From Oscillospiraceae bacterium (lineage in GTDB: Bacteria > Bacillota > Clostridia > Oscillospirales > Oscillospiraceae): a stretch of 64,000 bases of DNA. This document shows positions 34,907 to 43,653 of this stretch, piece by piece. The translations under genes were made by a program, and so were the position numbers. The notes under the pieces are model-generated. The model ran no database searches, was not told where the DNA came from, and was given only the letters and a program-made list of their open reading frames with translations. Numbering within the stretch: the stretch's first letter is position 1; every line of letters begins with the position of its first letter. The stretch spans positions 1 through 64,000 of the forward strand of contig JAFPWF010000034.1 of NCBI GenBank assembly GCA_017395085.1, given 5' to 3'.

Positions 34907-35421
34907 AAACAACCGCCAATAAGATTACGGTACTGCGCATTCTTCTCATTCCGGTGTTTCTGCTGCTAGCCTACGGAGAGCATCGCGTCGCTGCGCTGCT
35001 TGTTTACCTCATCGCCTGTCTCTCCGACTTCGCTGACGGCTATATTGCCCGGCACTATCATCAGATCACGAACTTCGGCAAATTCATGGACCCGCTGGCA
35101 GACAAAATGCTGGTTCTCGCCGCCATGTGCTGGTTTATCGAAAACGGCCAGATTCCCGGCTGGGTTGTCGCTGTGGTGCTCTTCCGGGAGTTTGCCGTGT
35201 CCGGCCTTCGGCTGATTGCCGTGGAACAGAACCGTGTGATCGCAGCCGCCTGGTCCGGCAAGATCAAAACCGCAACCACCATGGTTGCGCTGGCCCTGAT
35301 GATGGTCTTTCCTGTCAGATGGCTGAACGTGGTCTGCAGCATTCTGATTCTTTTGACTACTGTTTATTCCGGTGTGGAATACTTTTTAAAAAACCGCGAT
35401 GTCTTTCAGGACATCGACTGA
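34900..35421 (+). CDS. pgsA: CDP-diacylglycerol-glycerol-3-phosphate 3-phosphatidyltransferase
   Basis: A 173-residue membrane enzyme that makes phosphatidylglycerol phosphate. The CDP-alcohol phosphotransferase motif D-X2-DG-X2-AR-X8-G-X3-D-X3-D is complete in DFADGYIARHYHQ and GKFMDPLADK. About four membrane helices are present. It overlaps rimO and precedes cysS by 15 nt. With plsY it is the second phospholipid gene in the window. Confidence 0.93.
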   Translation: MLKTTANKITVLRILLIPVFLLLAYGEHRVAALLVYLIACLSDFADGYIARHYHQITNFGKFMDPLADKMLVLAAMCWFIENGQIPGWVVAVVLFREFAVSGLRLIAVEQNRVIAAAWSGKIKTATTMVALALMMVFPVRWLNVVCSILILLTTVYSGVEYFLKNRDVFQDID

Positions 35422-35436
35422 AAGGAAGCGTGTAGC

Positions 35437-36900
35437 ATGTATCTTTACAACTCTGCCAGCCGTAAAAAGGAACTCTTTGTCCCGAATCATCCCGATCTCG
35501 TCAAGATGTATACCTGCGGACCCACGGTATATCACTACGCCCATATCGGGAATCTGCGTTCCTATATTATGGAAGACGTCCTGGAGAAATATCTGCGCTA
35601 TGTCGGCTATCCGGTCAAGCGCGTCATGAACATCACCGACGTGGGCCATCTGACCTCTGACGCCGATGAAGGCGAAGACAAAATGCTCAAGGGCGCCAAG
35701 CGTGAGCATAAGAGCGTCATGGAAATCGCGAAATTCTATACGGACGCTTTCTTCTCCGACTGTGCGAAACTCAACATCAAAACGCCCGACGTCGTGGAGC
35801 CCGCCACAAACTGCATCGACGAATATATCCGCATTATCAGCAAACTGATGGACACCGGTTATGCCTATTTTGCCGGCGGCAATGTCTATTTTGACACTTC
35901 CAAACTGGATCGCTATTACATTTTCAACGACTTCAACGCCGAAGACCTGGACGTCGGCGTCCGGGAAGGGGTCGAGGAAGATACCAACAAACGCAACCGC
36001 AATGACTTCGTTCTGTGGTTTACCAAGTCCAAATTTGAAGACCAAGCTTTGAAATGGGATTCTCCCTGGGGTGTCGGCTATCCCGGCTGGCACATCGAAT
36101 GCTCCGGTATCTCCATGAAGCATCTGGGCGAGGATCTGGACATTCACTGCGGCGGCATCGACAACGCATTCCCCCACCACACAAACGAAATTGCCCAGTC
36201 AGAATCGTATCTTGGTCATAAATGGTGCAACTGGTGGATGCATGTTCTCCACCTCAACACCACTTCCGGAAAGATGTCCAAGTCTTCCGGAGAATTCCTG
36301 ACCGTTTCACTGCTGGAAGAGAAAGGATATGACCCGCTGAGTTACCGCTTTTTCTGCCTGCAGAGCCACTACCGCAAGGCACTGGTTTTCAGCTGGGAGA
36401 ACCTGGACAACGCACAGCTTTCCTACCGGAAGCTGATTGCCCGCATCGCCGCGCTGAAACCGGCCGACGACCCGATTGACGAATCCGTTTTTGCCGAGCT
36501 GACCGGTAAATTCAAGTCTGCCATGGACAACGACCTCAACACCTCCCTGGCCGTCACCGCGCTGTATGACGTTTTGAAGGCAAAAGCCAACGATGCGACC
36601 AAGCTGGCCGTGATTGCCGACCTTGACCGGGTGCTGAGCCTGAGCTTGATGGAAAAGGCAGCGGAAAAGCGTGAAGAGCTCAGCCGTCAGAATGCAGCCA
36701 CTGCGGCGGCTTCCGCCGGGTTCAGCATTGTATCGGAATCCGGGGAGGATGACCCCGCTGTCACCGAGAAGATCGAATCACGCCGCGCAGCCAAGAAAGC
36801 CAAAGACTTTGCCCTGGCCGATCAGATCCGGGATGAGCTGAAAGCGGGCGGCATTGAACTGACCGATGTTCCCAACGGGGTCATCTGGAAACGAATCTGA
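35437..36900 (+). CDS. cysS: cysteinyl-tRNA synthetase
   Basis: A 487-residue class I synthetase. The zinc/cysteine site begins with YTCGPTVY and ends in WHIECSGIS. The HIGH-like motif is HIGN in YAHIGNLRSY, and KMSKSSGE is the KMSKS loop. The insertion and anticodon-binding segments are of normal length. AAGGA precedes the ATG. The gene is in the recA-to-acpS run, so expression is probably housekeeping. Confidence 0.96.
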   Translation: MYLYNSASRKKELFVPNHPDLVKMYTCGPTVYHYAHIGNLRSYIMEDVLEKYLRYVGYPVKRVMNITDVGHLTSDADEGEDKMLKGAKREHKSVMEIAKFYTDAFFSDCAKLNIKTPDVVEPATNCIDEYIRIISKLMDTGYAYFAGGNVYFDTSKLDRYYIFNDFNAEDLDVGVREGVEEDTNKRNRNDFVLWFTKSKFEDQALKWDSPWGVGYPGWHIECSGISMKHLGEDLDIHCGGIDNAFPHHTNEIAQSESYLGHKWCNWWMHVLHLNTTSGKMSKSSGEFLTVSLLEEKGYDPLSYRFFCLQSHYRKALVFSWENLDNAQLSYRKLIARIAALKPADDPIDESVFAELTGKFKSAMDNDLNTSLAVTALYDVLKAKANDATKLAVIADLDRVLSLSLMEKAAEKREELSRQNAATAAASAGFSIVSESGEDDPAVTEKIESRRAAKKAKDFALADQIRDELKAGGIELTDVPNGVIWKRI

Positions 36901-36952
36901 AGATCCCTCCGTTCTGTTCGGTTCTTCATTCAACACGGCAGGAGGCATTCCC

Positions 36953-37336
36953 ATGATTGCAGGCATCGGCGTGGATCTGTGCAGCATCTCCCGGATTGAA
37001 GGGATTCTGAACCGGGAGGGTCCGGACGGTCCGTTCTTCCGCCGGGTATTCACCCCGGCCGAGCAGGCGGAGGCTGAACACCGGCACAACAAGGCAGAGT
37101 ATTACGCCGCACGTTTTGCCGTCAAGGAAGCCGTATACAAAGCTGTTGCACCTCATACCTCGAGCGGATTTGACCTGCGTATCGTGGAAAGCCTGCATCA
37201 CGAAGACGGCAGCCCTTACGTCAGCCTGCACGGTTCCCTTTCAGTATTTCTCCAGGAAGCCGGAATACAGGCCCTTCACCTTTCCGTCACAACCGAAGGC
37301 GACAGCGCTCTCGCTTTTGTAACAGCGGAGAAATAA
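36953..37336 (+). CDS. acpS: holo-[acyl-carrier-protein] synthase
   Basis: A 127-residue phosphopantetheinyl transferase that activates acyl carrier protein with CoA. The motifs IAGIGVDLCSISRIE (Mg-binding Asp8) and AARFAVKEAVYKA are conserved. The C terminus HLSVTTEGDSALAFV is typical. The ATG at 36953 with GGAGG upstream is used; the longer frame to 36866 overlaps cysS. It ends the plus-strand run before a strong terminator. Confidence 0.93.
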   Translation: MIAGIGVDLCSISRIEGILNREGPDGPFFRRVFTPAEQAEAEHRHNKAEYYAARFAVKEAVYKAVAPHTSSGFDLRIVESLHHEDGSPYVSLHGSLSVFLQEAGIQALHLSVTTEGDSALAFVTAEK

Positions 37337-37361
37337 ACTCCCATTTACTGCCCGCAGATTC

Positions 37362-37408
37362 AAGCCCCGCAGCTGATTGGAAGATTCCGATCAGCTGCGG
37401 GGCTTTCG
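37362..37408 (+). terminator. intrinsic terminator after acpS
   Basis: A 20-bp nearly perfect stem (AAGCCCCGCAGCTGATTGGA at 37362-37381 with its complement at 37386-37405) and a 4-nt loop. It is G+C-rich, and the T-tract is short (TTTCG). Confidence 0.8.
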
Positions 37409-37477
37409 TCTGTGCGGCTTTACATTCTTTTCAAAGTCAAAACAAGTTTACATAAAATTGAACTTCCGGTATCCGCT

Positions 37478-39388
37478 TTATTCGAGTTCAAAAGCGCCGG
37501 TGTAGAGTTTGTAATAGGTTCCCTTCGCTTCAATCAGCTTTTCATGGCTTCCCCTCTCAATGATCCTCCCATGGTCCAGGACCATAATGACGTCGGAGTT
37601 CATGACCGTGGAGAGCCTGTGGGCAATCACAAACACGGTACGACCTTCCATGAGTTTATCCATGCCTCTCTGCACGATTGCCTCGGTGCGGGTATCGATG
37701 GAGCTCGTTGCCTCGTCGAGGATCATGACAGGAGGATCCGCCACCGCAGCACGGGCAATCGCGAGAAGCTGCCTCTGCCCCTGCGACAGATTCGCGCCGT
37801 TATTTTCCAGTTTCGTATTGTAGCTTTCCGGCAGCCTGGTAATGAAGTCATCCGCACCGGCCAGGCGGGCTGCCGTGATGCACTCATCATCGGTTGCATC
37901 CAAATTCCCGTACCTGATATTGTCCATGACTGTGCCGGTAAACAGATTTGTATCCTGCAGTACCAGCCCCAGGGAACGGCGGAGATCCTTCTTTTTGATT
38001 TTGTTGACGTTGATCCCGTCGTATCTTATTTTTCCGTCATCAATGTCGTAGAATCGGTTGATGAGGTTTGTAATCGTGGTCTTGCCTGCACCGGTGGCGC
38101 CCACAAAGGCAACCTTTTGACCAGGTTCGGCATATACCGAGATGTCGTGCAGGACTTCCTTCCCCTCTTCGTACGCAAAGTCCACATTCAGCATTCGTAC
38201 ATCCCCGCGCAGCGGGGTGTGCGTCAGAGTGCCGTCTGTATGGGGATGACGCCAGGCCCATTTTCCGGTATGTTCATTGGTCTCAATGCACTCCCCGTTG
38301 TCGCCCTCCTTCATATTTACAAGCGTCACATAGCCATCATCCGTTTCCGGCTCCTCGTCCAGCAACTGGAATACCCTTGCAGCACCGGCGCCCGCCATGA
38401 CGATGGCATTGAACTGCTGTGAGAGATTGTTGACGTTCCCGGTAAACTGGCGGGCCATGTTCATGAACGGCACCAGAATAGAGATGCTGAAAGGCAAGCC
38501 GGATAGGGAGATGTTTGAGACTCCTGCCAGGAGAAAGACCCCGCCCGCAAGCGCAAGAACCACATAAAGCACGTTCCCAATGTTCCCCATGATGGGTCCG
38601 AGAATGCTGGCATACGCATGGGCATGGCGGCTGACCTCGTAGAGTTCGTTGTTGACCCGGTCGAATTGTTCCAGACTCGCAGCCTCGTGATTGAACACTT
38701 TAATCACCTTCTGGCCGTTCATCATTTCCTGGGCAAAGCCTTCCATGGCTCCGGTCGCGCGCTGCTGGCGCATGAAGTACTCAGCTGTGCCGCCGCCAAT
38801 GATTTTTGTGACAAAGAACATGGCCACAATGCCCAGAATGAGAATCAGCGTCATCCAGATGCTGAAGTACAGCATAATTGCAAAAACCGCAAGCACGATG
38901 GCGCCTGACTGGATCAGGGTCGGGAGCGCCTGGGAAATCAGCTGGCGGAGCGTGTCAATATCATTGGTGTAGTGCGACATGATATCCCCGTGGGGGTGCG
39001 TGTCAAAATAGCGGATCGGGAGATCCTGCATGCCATCAAACAGTTCCTGCCGAAGCTTGCAGAGAAAACCCTGCGTCATGTAGGCCATCAGCTGCGTGTA
39101 CACAAAGACTGCGACCAGAGACACCGCATAGAGCGATCCAAGGAGAAGCAGATAGCGGAGGATCTCGGGTCTGGCAGAGGCCCAGTCGCCTGTCCGATAC
39201 CAGTTCTCAATGACAACAAGGACATTCTGGATGAAGAGGGAGGGGACGGCGGAAACAACCGCAGAAAACAGAATGCAGAACGCAGTCAGGGGCGCCAGAC
39301 GCGGATAGTAGCCGAACAGTTTTTTCACCGCGCGTTTGAGTGCAGAGAAATTCTGGCGAAGCATGGCTCCGGTGTTTCTTTTATTCAT
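37478..39388 (-). CDS. ABC exporter half-transporter, subunit B
   Basis: A 636-residue type IV exporter subunit. The six-helix membrane domain (about 30-330) ends before a 40-residue insertion rich in acidic and histidine residues. The ATPase domain carries Walker A GATGAGKTT, signature LSQGQ and Walker B MILDEATSS with the catalytic glutamate, plus the switch histidine in IAHRLST. GGAGG lies 8 nt before the ATG at 39388, which overlaps the upstream partner by 8 bp. With the partner it should form a heterodimeric multidrug or lipid exporter like BmrC/BmrD. The substrate is unknown. Confidence 0.9.
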   Translation of the reverse strand: MNKRNTGAMLRQNFSALKRAVKKLFGYYPRLAPLTAFCILFSAVVSAVPSLFIQNVLVVIENWYRTGDWASARPEILRYLLLLGSLYAVSLVAVFVYTQLMAYMTQGFLCKLRQELFDGMQDLPIRYFDTHPHGDIMSHYTNDIDTLRQLISQALPTLIQSGAIVLAVFAIMLYFSIWMTLILILGIVAMFFVTKIIGGGTAEYFMRQQRATGAMEGFAQEMMNGQKVIKVFNHEAASLEQFDRVNNELYEVSRHAHAYASILGPIMGNIGNVLYVVLALAGGVFLLAGVSNISLSGLPFSISILVPFMNMARQFTGNVNNLSQQFNAIVMAGAGAARVFQLLDEEPETDDGYVTLVNMKEGDNGECIETNEHTGKWAWRHPHTDGTLTHTPLRGDVRMLNVDFAYEEGKEVLHDISVYAEPGQKVAFVGATGAGKTTITNLINRFYDIDDGKIRYDGINVNKIKKKDLRRSLGLVLQDTNLFTGTVMDNIRYGNLDATDDECITAARLAGADDFITRLPESYNTKLENNGANLSQGQRQLLAIARAAVADPPVMILDEATSSIDTRTEAIVQRGMDKLMEGRTVFVIAHRLSTVMNSDVIMVLDHGRIIERGSHEKLIEAKGTYYKLYTGAFELE

Positions 39389-41123
39389 GTTCCGCACCTC
39401 CCCTGGTCTGCTGCCGGAAGATCTCGCGGTAGATTTCGCTGTCTTGCATGAGGGAATCGTGCGTTCCGCAGGCCGAAATCCTGCCGCCGTCCATGACCAG
39501 AATGAGGTCCGCATCCTGGACAGATGCAATCCTCTGGGCGATGATGATTCTTGTCGTTGACGGGATGTAACTTCGAAATCCCTGGCGAATGAGCGCATCG
39601 GTACGGGTGTCCACGGCACTGGTCGAATCGTCGAGAATGAGTACTTTTGGTTTTTTCAGAAGCGCCCGGGCAATACAAAGGCGCTGCCGCTGACCCCCGG
39701 AGACATTGGTGCCTCCCTGCTCGATTCTGGTATCATATTGATCGGGGAAGCTCTCGATAAATTCCTCAGCCTGTGCAAGTCGGCAGGCCTCCTTCAGTTC
39801 CTCATCCGTCGCCTCCGGGTTGCCCCAGCGCAAATTCTCCGCGATGGTACCGGAAAAGAGCATATTTTTCTGCAGGACAACCGCCACCGCGTCGCGCAGG
39901 GTTTTCAGGTCATATTCCTTCACGTCGCGTCCGCCGACAAGGACAGTGCCCTCCGTAGCGTCATACAGGCGCGGGATCAGCTGGACCAGGGTAGTCTTCC
40001 CGGTACCGGTTCCGCCCAGAATCCCCACCGTACTGCCGGATGGTATCCGGATACTGATGTCTTCAAGCGCCCTGTTCTTTGCGTCCTTCGAGTACTTAAA
40101 CGACACATTCCGAAATTCGACGGCACCGTCGGCGATTTCAGTCACGGCGTTCTCCGGGCTTCTGAGACCCGGTTCCGTCTGAAGGACTTCAGCGATGCGG
40201 CGCATAGATTCCAGTGAAATGGTCAGCATCACATAGATAATGGAGAGCATCATCAGGGAAATCAAAATCTGCATGCCGTAGGTCAGCATGGCGGAGACCT
40301 GCCCAACATCGATCACGGAGCCTCTGCTCGTAATGATCAGCCGGGAGCCGACCAAGAGGACAAAGATCATGTTGAAATACAGGCAGAACTGCATCAGCGG
40401 GGTATTCAACGCGACGACACGCTCGGCATAGGTAAAATCCTTCCGGATGCTGTCTGAGGCGAAGGCGAACTTTTCCTTCTCATACTCTTCGCGTGCAAAG
40501 CCCTTAACCACGCGCATGGCACGGACGTTTTCCTCAATGGATTCATTCATCAGGTCATATTTTTTGAAAACAGAGCGAAACGCCGGCATCGCCTTTTTGG
40601 CGATCATCAGCAAACCGAAAACCAGAACCGGGATCACAATCACGAATGTCATTGCCAGGCTTCCGCCCATCAGGAAAGCCATGATTACCGCGAAAACGAG
40701 CATCAGCGGGGCACGGACGGCCAGACGGGTCGCCATCATAAACGCCATCTGCACATTCGTGATATCGGTGGTCAGCCGGGTCACCAGAGACGGTGTGGAG
40801 AACTGATCGATATTCTCAAAAGAAAAACTCTGAATTCTGGCAAAAATGTCACGGCGGAGATTTCGCGCAAAGCCGGTCGATGCGCGTGCGCCGGTGAACC
40901 CTGCGCCGGCCCCGCATCCCAGTGAAAGAACCGCCATGATTACAAGAACGAAGCCCAGAGAAACCACCTGGCGCATCTCCACTCCTGCTTTGATCATGTT
41001 GACAAGCCGTGCGGTATAAAAGGGAATCAGCACTTCTATAAAAACTTCCCCTACGATGAGGATCATGGTCCAGACTGCGGGTTTTTTGAATTCCCGCAGA
41101 CTGGAAAGCATCGTACGAATCAA
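39381..41123 (-). CDS. ABC exporter half-transporter, subunit A (degenerate ATP site)
   Basis: A 580-residue exporter subunit with six membrane helices and an ATPase domain. Walker A is GGTGTGKTT and the signature is VSGGQ. Walker B continues ILDDSTSAVD, with aspartate where the catalytic glutamate should be, and the switch position reads IIAQRIAS with glutamine for histidine. One non-canonical site is the rule for heterodimeric exporters, and the partner downstream supplies the complete set. The start is uncertain: a GTG at 41133-41135 abuts the GAGGA Shine-Dalgarno, so the TTG at 41121-41123 (11-nt spacing) is preferred. Confidence 0.88.
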   Translation of the reverse strand: MIRTMLSSLREFKKPAVWTMILIVGEVFIEVLIPFYTARLVNMIKAGVEMRQVVSLGFVLVIMAVLSLGCGAGAGFTGARASTGFARNLRRDIFARIQSFSFENIDQFSTPSLVTRLTTDITNVQMAFMMATRLAVRAPLMLVFAVIMAFLMGGSLAMTFVIVIPVLVFGLLMIAKKAMPAFRSVFKKYDLMNESIEENVRAMRVVKGFAREEYEKEKFAFASDSIRKDFTYAERVVALNTPLMQFCLYFNMIFVLLVGSRLIITSRGSVIDVGQVSAMLTYGMQILISLMMLSIIYVMLTISLESMRRIAEVLQTEPGLRSPENAVTEIADGAVEFRNVSFKYSKDAKNRALEDISIRIPSGSTVGILGGTGTGKTTLVQLIPRLYDATEGTVLVGGRDVKEYDLKTLRDAVAVVLQKNMLFSGTIAENLRWGNPEATDEELKEACRLAQAEEFIESFPDQYDTRIEQGGTNVSGGQRQRLCIARALLKKPKVLILDDSTSAVDTRTDALIRQGFRSYIPSTTRIIIAQRIASVQDADLILVMDGGRISACGTHDSLMQDSEIYREIFRQQTRGGAEHE

Positions 41124-41161
41124 AAGTTTATTCACTCCTCAAATCATACAGTATTGACCTT

Positions 41162-41190
41162 ATTATCTCTTCAAACTTTCCATCTGTCAA
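41162..41190 (-). promoter_or_regulatory. promoter of the ABC exporter operon, TTGACA-17-GATAAT
   Basis: Consensus TTGACA (41185-41190) and GATAAT (41162-41167) on the minus strand with 17-bp spacing; start near 41155. Confidence 0.85.
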
Positions 41191-41280
41191 GTTTTATCCG
41201 CTTTGAAAGATGACAAAGCCGTAACCGTTTTTTGTGATGTTCCACAATTTCCACTTGGATTTTTTGTACAAAAACCCATC

Positions 41281-41309
41281 TTGCAAACCGAGTGTTTTTT
41301 GTGTATGAT
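41281..41309 (+). promoter_or_regulatory. promoter of the intergenic RNA, TTGCAA-17-TATGAT
   Basis: TTGCAA (41281-41286) and TATGAT (41304-41309) on the plus strand with 17-bp spacing. It faces away from the ABC exporter promoter about 90 bp to its left. The start would be near 41316. Confidence 0.75.
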
Positions 41310-41315
41310 AACAGC

Positions 41316-41590
41316 AGAACAAGAAATGAATCAGCCGCTCACAGGTTGGGCAGAGCGGTTTCCGCTGAGGGTCTGTTCGGGGTTCGCTCCGGCACGAAGA
41401 TGGTCCCACTTACGGGATATGCGCGAGTCGCGATTGTGTGTGTTTGTGAGAGTCGGGTCTGGCAGCGGCACAGCGGAGTTCAAAAATCTGAATGAAAGAG
41501 AGGTCTCAGGATGTTAGATACGAAAAATCCAGAGAAATAAGCCCTGATTGCTGAGGATGAACAGGAAAGCAGTCAGGGCTTATTTCTTTT
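41316..41590 (+). ncRNA. candidate structured non-coding RNA (family not identified)
   Basis: About 275 nt lie between a sigma-70-type promoter and an intrinsic terminator, with no downstream gene on this strand and no convincing protein. Local pairings are strong. CCGCTC/GAGCGG joins 41335-41340 to 41353-41358, and CGGGG-TTCG-CTCCG forms a UUCG-capped hairpin at 41378-41391. TCCC/GGGA pairs 41404-41407 with 41414-41417, and CGC/GCG pairs around 41424-41432. TCCGCTG (41361-41367) can close the whole with CAGCGGA (41471-41477). The G+C-rich core at 41330-41480 contrasts with A+T-rich flanks. A segment near 41461-41478 recalls the 6S RNA 3' strand, but the core seems too short; clostridial raiA-type RNA is another candidate. 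Neither is proven. Confidence 0.6.
41534..41590. terminator. bidirectional terminator between the ncRNA and the unknown gene
   Basis: A 19-bp stem with one G-U pair (41534-41552 with 41568-41586) and a 15-nt loop. The plus side is followed by TTTTATTG and the minus side by TCTGGATTTTT. It can end both the RNA and the mnmA-to-unknown-gene transcript. Confidence 0.85.
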
Positions 41591-41669
41591 ATTGTCATGC
41601 AGTTTAAACGGGTTCTGTCTTCCGCATCTTGCCGGAAGGCGTTTTTTTATGCGTATTCCCGGTTCGTTC

Positions 41670-42236
41670 TCATCCGACAACCCCAAAAAGCCTGCGCATT
41701 CTCACCGCCAGAACATGCGGTACCGTTCCTCTCCCCTCCATGCGGATCAGGGTTTCGACAAGATCTCCCGGCATCCGCAGCAGCTCTTCATCGCGGAGCT
41801 GCAGGAGGATTTCACAGAACGAATCATGTATCGTGACCGTATCAGGGGCAGTACTCAGCAGTTCCATCACACCGCATCCGTCGGATGCCTTTTCTTTCGA
41901 AAATTCTGTCAGTTCGATCCCCGTTTCCATGCAGAATCCCCGCAGCAGCGACATACACGCGCTGCTGTCGGCTTTCAAGGTCTTCGGGCATCGTCCTTCG
42001 GCAAGAATTCCCTCGGCCAAAGCTTCCTCCAGTTCTTCCACCGGCTCTTTTTCATCCGCAGTTACCGTCAGGACCACACAATCCGATTCGTCCAGCGCGG
42101 CAAGCATCCAGAATGTTCTGTCATCCGGAGTTCCTTCCGCGTCGATTGAGCTGCCGGGCAGTGAAAACAGCCTGCAGATCCAGCTCCCGGTTTTTGACAT
42201 GCGGCAGATTCGTTCTCTTATTACTTCATTGCGCAT
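41670..42236 (-). CDS. protein of unknown function, 188 aa
   Basis: Not recognised with confidence. The protein is soluble-looking and acidic in the middle, with no signal peptide or membrane segment. Residues about 40-65 look like a beta-rich stretch (TFWMLAALDESDCVVLTVTA). Around 80-110, GRCPKTLKADSSACMSLLRG continues to METGIEL, which resembles the R-P-K.....L...C...GI pattern of some DUF6930-type hypothetical proteins; this is a weak match. AGGGGA precedes the ATG. It follows the carboxypeptidase gene by 73 nt with no terminator between them, so it may be cotranscribed with mnmA and the carboxypeptidase. Confidence 0.65.
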   Translation of the reverse strand: MRNEVIRERICRMSKTGSWICRLFSLPGSSIDAEGTPDDRTFWMLAALDESDCVVLTVTADEKEPVEELEEALAEGILAEGRCPKTLKADSSACMSLLRGFCMETGIELTEFSKEKASDGCGVMELLSTAPDTVTIHDSFCEILLQLRDEELLRMPGDLVETLIRMEGRGTVPHVLAVRMRRLFGVVG

Positions 42237-42309
42237 GGGCGGTCCCCTTTCCGATCCTGCTTAAGCCGGCATCATTCTCTGTCCGCAAGGAGATTCTGAG
42301 TTCAGCACT

Positions 42310-43653
42310 TCAATAATGTGACAATGCGTCCCGGAGCAGGATTTCGGCCGCCTGACCGCGAAGATCCGCCGTTTCGGCGCCCAAAAGGATCAGAACCAGC
42401 GTATGGGTCTCCCCTTCCTTCTGGACGGGAAGCGTGGCCGCAACACAGTATCCTGCCTTGTTGGTGGAACCTGTTTTCAACCCCGTCACCCCGGACATAT
42501 TAAAGAGCAGCGGATTTGAATTGGCCGTCCGGTAATCGTTCAGCGACGGCATATGCGCCAGCGGGATGGATGTGATCTCCGTGATATCCGGGTAGCGTTC
42601 CATAATGATCTTCACCAGGCGGTACAAATCTTCGGCGCTCATGCGGTTCTGACGCTTGACCGGAATGCTGTCTTCCGAAAAAGACGGAAGTCCGCTGCAG
42701 TTATACATTCTGGTGCTCTTCAGCCCGAGTTCCTGCGCACGGCTGTTCATGCGGGCAACAAAGGCTTCTTCACTGCCGCAGAGATGCTCCGCCAGGGCAA
42801 GGGCACTTTCGTTGCTGCTGGCAATCAGCATCGCTTCCAGCAGTTCTCGGAAAGGTTCTTCCTCCCCTGCGGTGAGCTTCACCATCCCGTCTGCGGAATC
42901 GGACAGGCGTTCGACGTTTTCGGAAATCCGTACCATATCCGCAGCACTGATCTCTCCGGCGTCCATTCCCTCCCGAAGGACCAAATAGCTCAGGAGCTTG
43001 CTCAGGCTTGCGATTGGAACAGCGGTGATGCTGTTCTGACGGAACAGGATTTCATCCGTAGCGGTATCCGCAAGGTAGATGGCGTTGATGCAGTCAAAAA
43101 AGCCGGTGTTTTTCAGATCACCCAGATCCGGCCGGAACGGGACTCCAACCGCAACGGACAGAGTATCCACGGTTTCCCTGACAATGGTCAGATCCAGCAT
43201 CAGCTGCAGATCCGTCAGGCTCATACAGAGGTCGCCGTTCTGCGGATTCCATGTATAATAGCGGCGCTCCGCCCCGTCCACGTACAGGCGGTTCCGGAAA
43301 GGGTTCACTGCTGTCGTCCCCGTGTAGGGCCCGGCTGTGTCCCCGCCGGAGGGCAGGATCGGCTCCGCGCCCGTCGTCACGGTAAAGTACTCTCCATCGC
43401 TGGAAGAAACCACGCGCTCAAAACGGTACTGCTTTGGGGTTCCTGCAAGCGCGCAGGCAAGGTCAGTCAGCGAGAGGTAGGTGTTCCCTTCATAGGAGCC
43501 TTCGTATGCCCTGACCCGATAATCCGACGTGCTGATCCGGACTGTCACCGCATACGGTTCATTGACCGCAGAAGCGCTGACCGGGAAGGACAGGAGGCCG
43601 ACCATCAGGCACAGGGTCACGCAGAGAAACACAATGTGATTCTTCCCTTTCAT
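42310..43653 (-). CDS. D-alanyl-D-alanine carboxypeptidase (S11, DacA-like) with an N-terminal extra domain
   Basis: A 447-residue secreted or membrane-attached penicillin-binding protein that trims peptidoglycan stem peptides. A signal peptide (1-29, ending SASA) is followed by about 150 residues resembling a copper-amine-oxidase-like stalk domain. The S11 peptidase comes next: SxxK at Ser216-Lys219 (SLSK), SxN at Ser279-Asn281, KTG at 393-395. The C-terminal beta domain of DacA is missing. The ATG overlaps the mnmA stop as ATGA. The extra N-terminal domain could bind cell wall, which is inference. Confidence 0.88.
   Translation of the reverse strand: MKGKNHIVFLCVTLCLMVGLLSFPVSASAVNEPYAVTVRISTSDYRVRAYEGSYEGNTYLSLTDLACALAGTPKQYRFERVVSSSDGEYFTVTTGAEPILPSGGDTAGPYTGTTAVNPFRNRLYVDGAERRYYTWNPQNGDLCMSLTDLQLMLDLTIVRETVDTLSVAVGVPFRPDLGDLKNTGFFDCINAIYLADTATDEILFRQNSITAVPIASLSKLLSYLVLREGMDAGEISAADMVRISENVERLSDSADGMVKLTAGEEEPFRELLEAMLIASSNESALALAEHLCGSEEAFVARMNSRAQELGLKSTRMYNCSGLPSFSEDSIPVKRQNRMSAEDLYRLVKIIMERYPDITEITSIPLAHMPSLNDYRTANSNPLLFNMSGVTGLKTGSTNKAGYCVAATLPVQKEGETHTLVLILLGAETADLRGQAAEILLRDALSHY

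Noticed and set aside
39389..39619. Seventy-seven extra N-terminal residues for the second ABC exporter subunit
   Set aside because: They would lie inside the partner gene in another frame; GGAGG directly precedes the ATG at 39388.
41316..41515. Calling the intergenic RNA 6S RNA outright
   Set aside because: The 3' motif GGCAGCGGCACAGCGGAG and a TGTTCGGGG stretch are reminiscent, but the span between the matching ends is near 120 nt and folds into several hairpins instead of one long rod with a central bubble.
41203..41517. A 104-codon open frame over the intergenic RNA
   Set aside because: It begins upstream of the promoter's start point, has no ribosome binding site and gives a composition unlike the neighbouring proteins.
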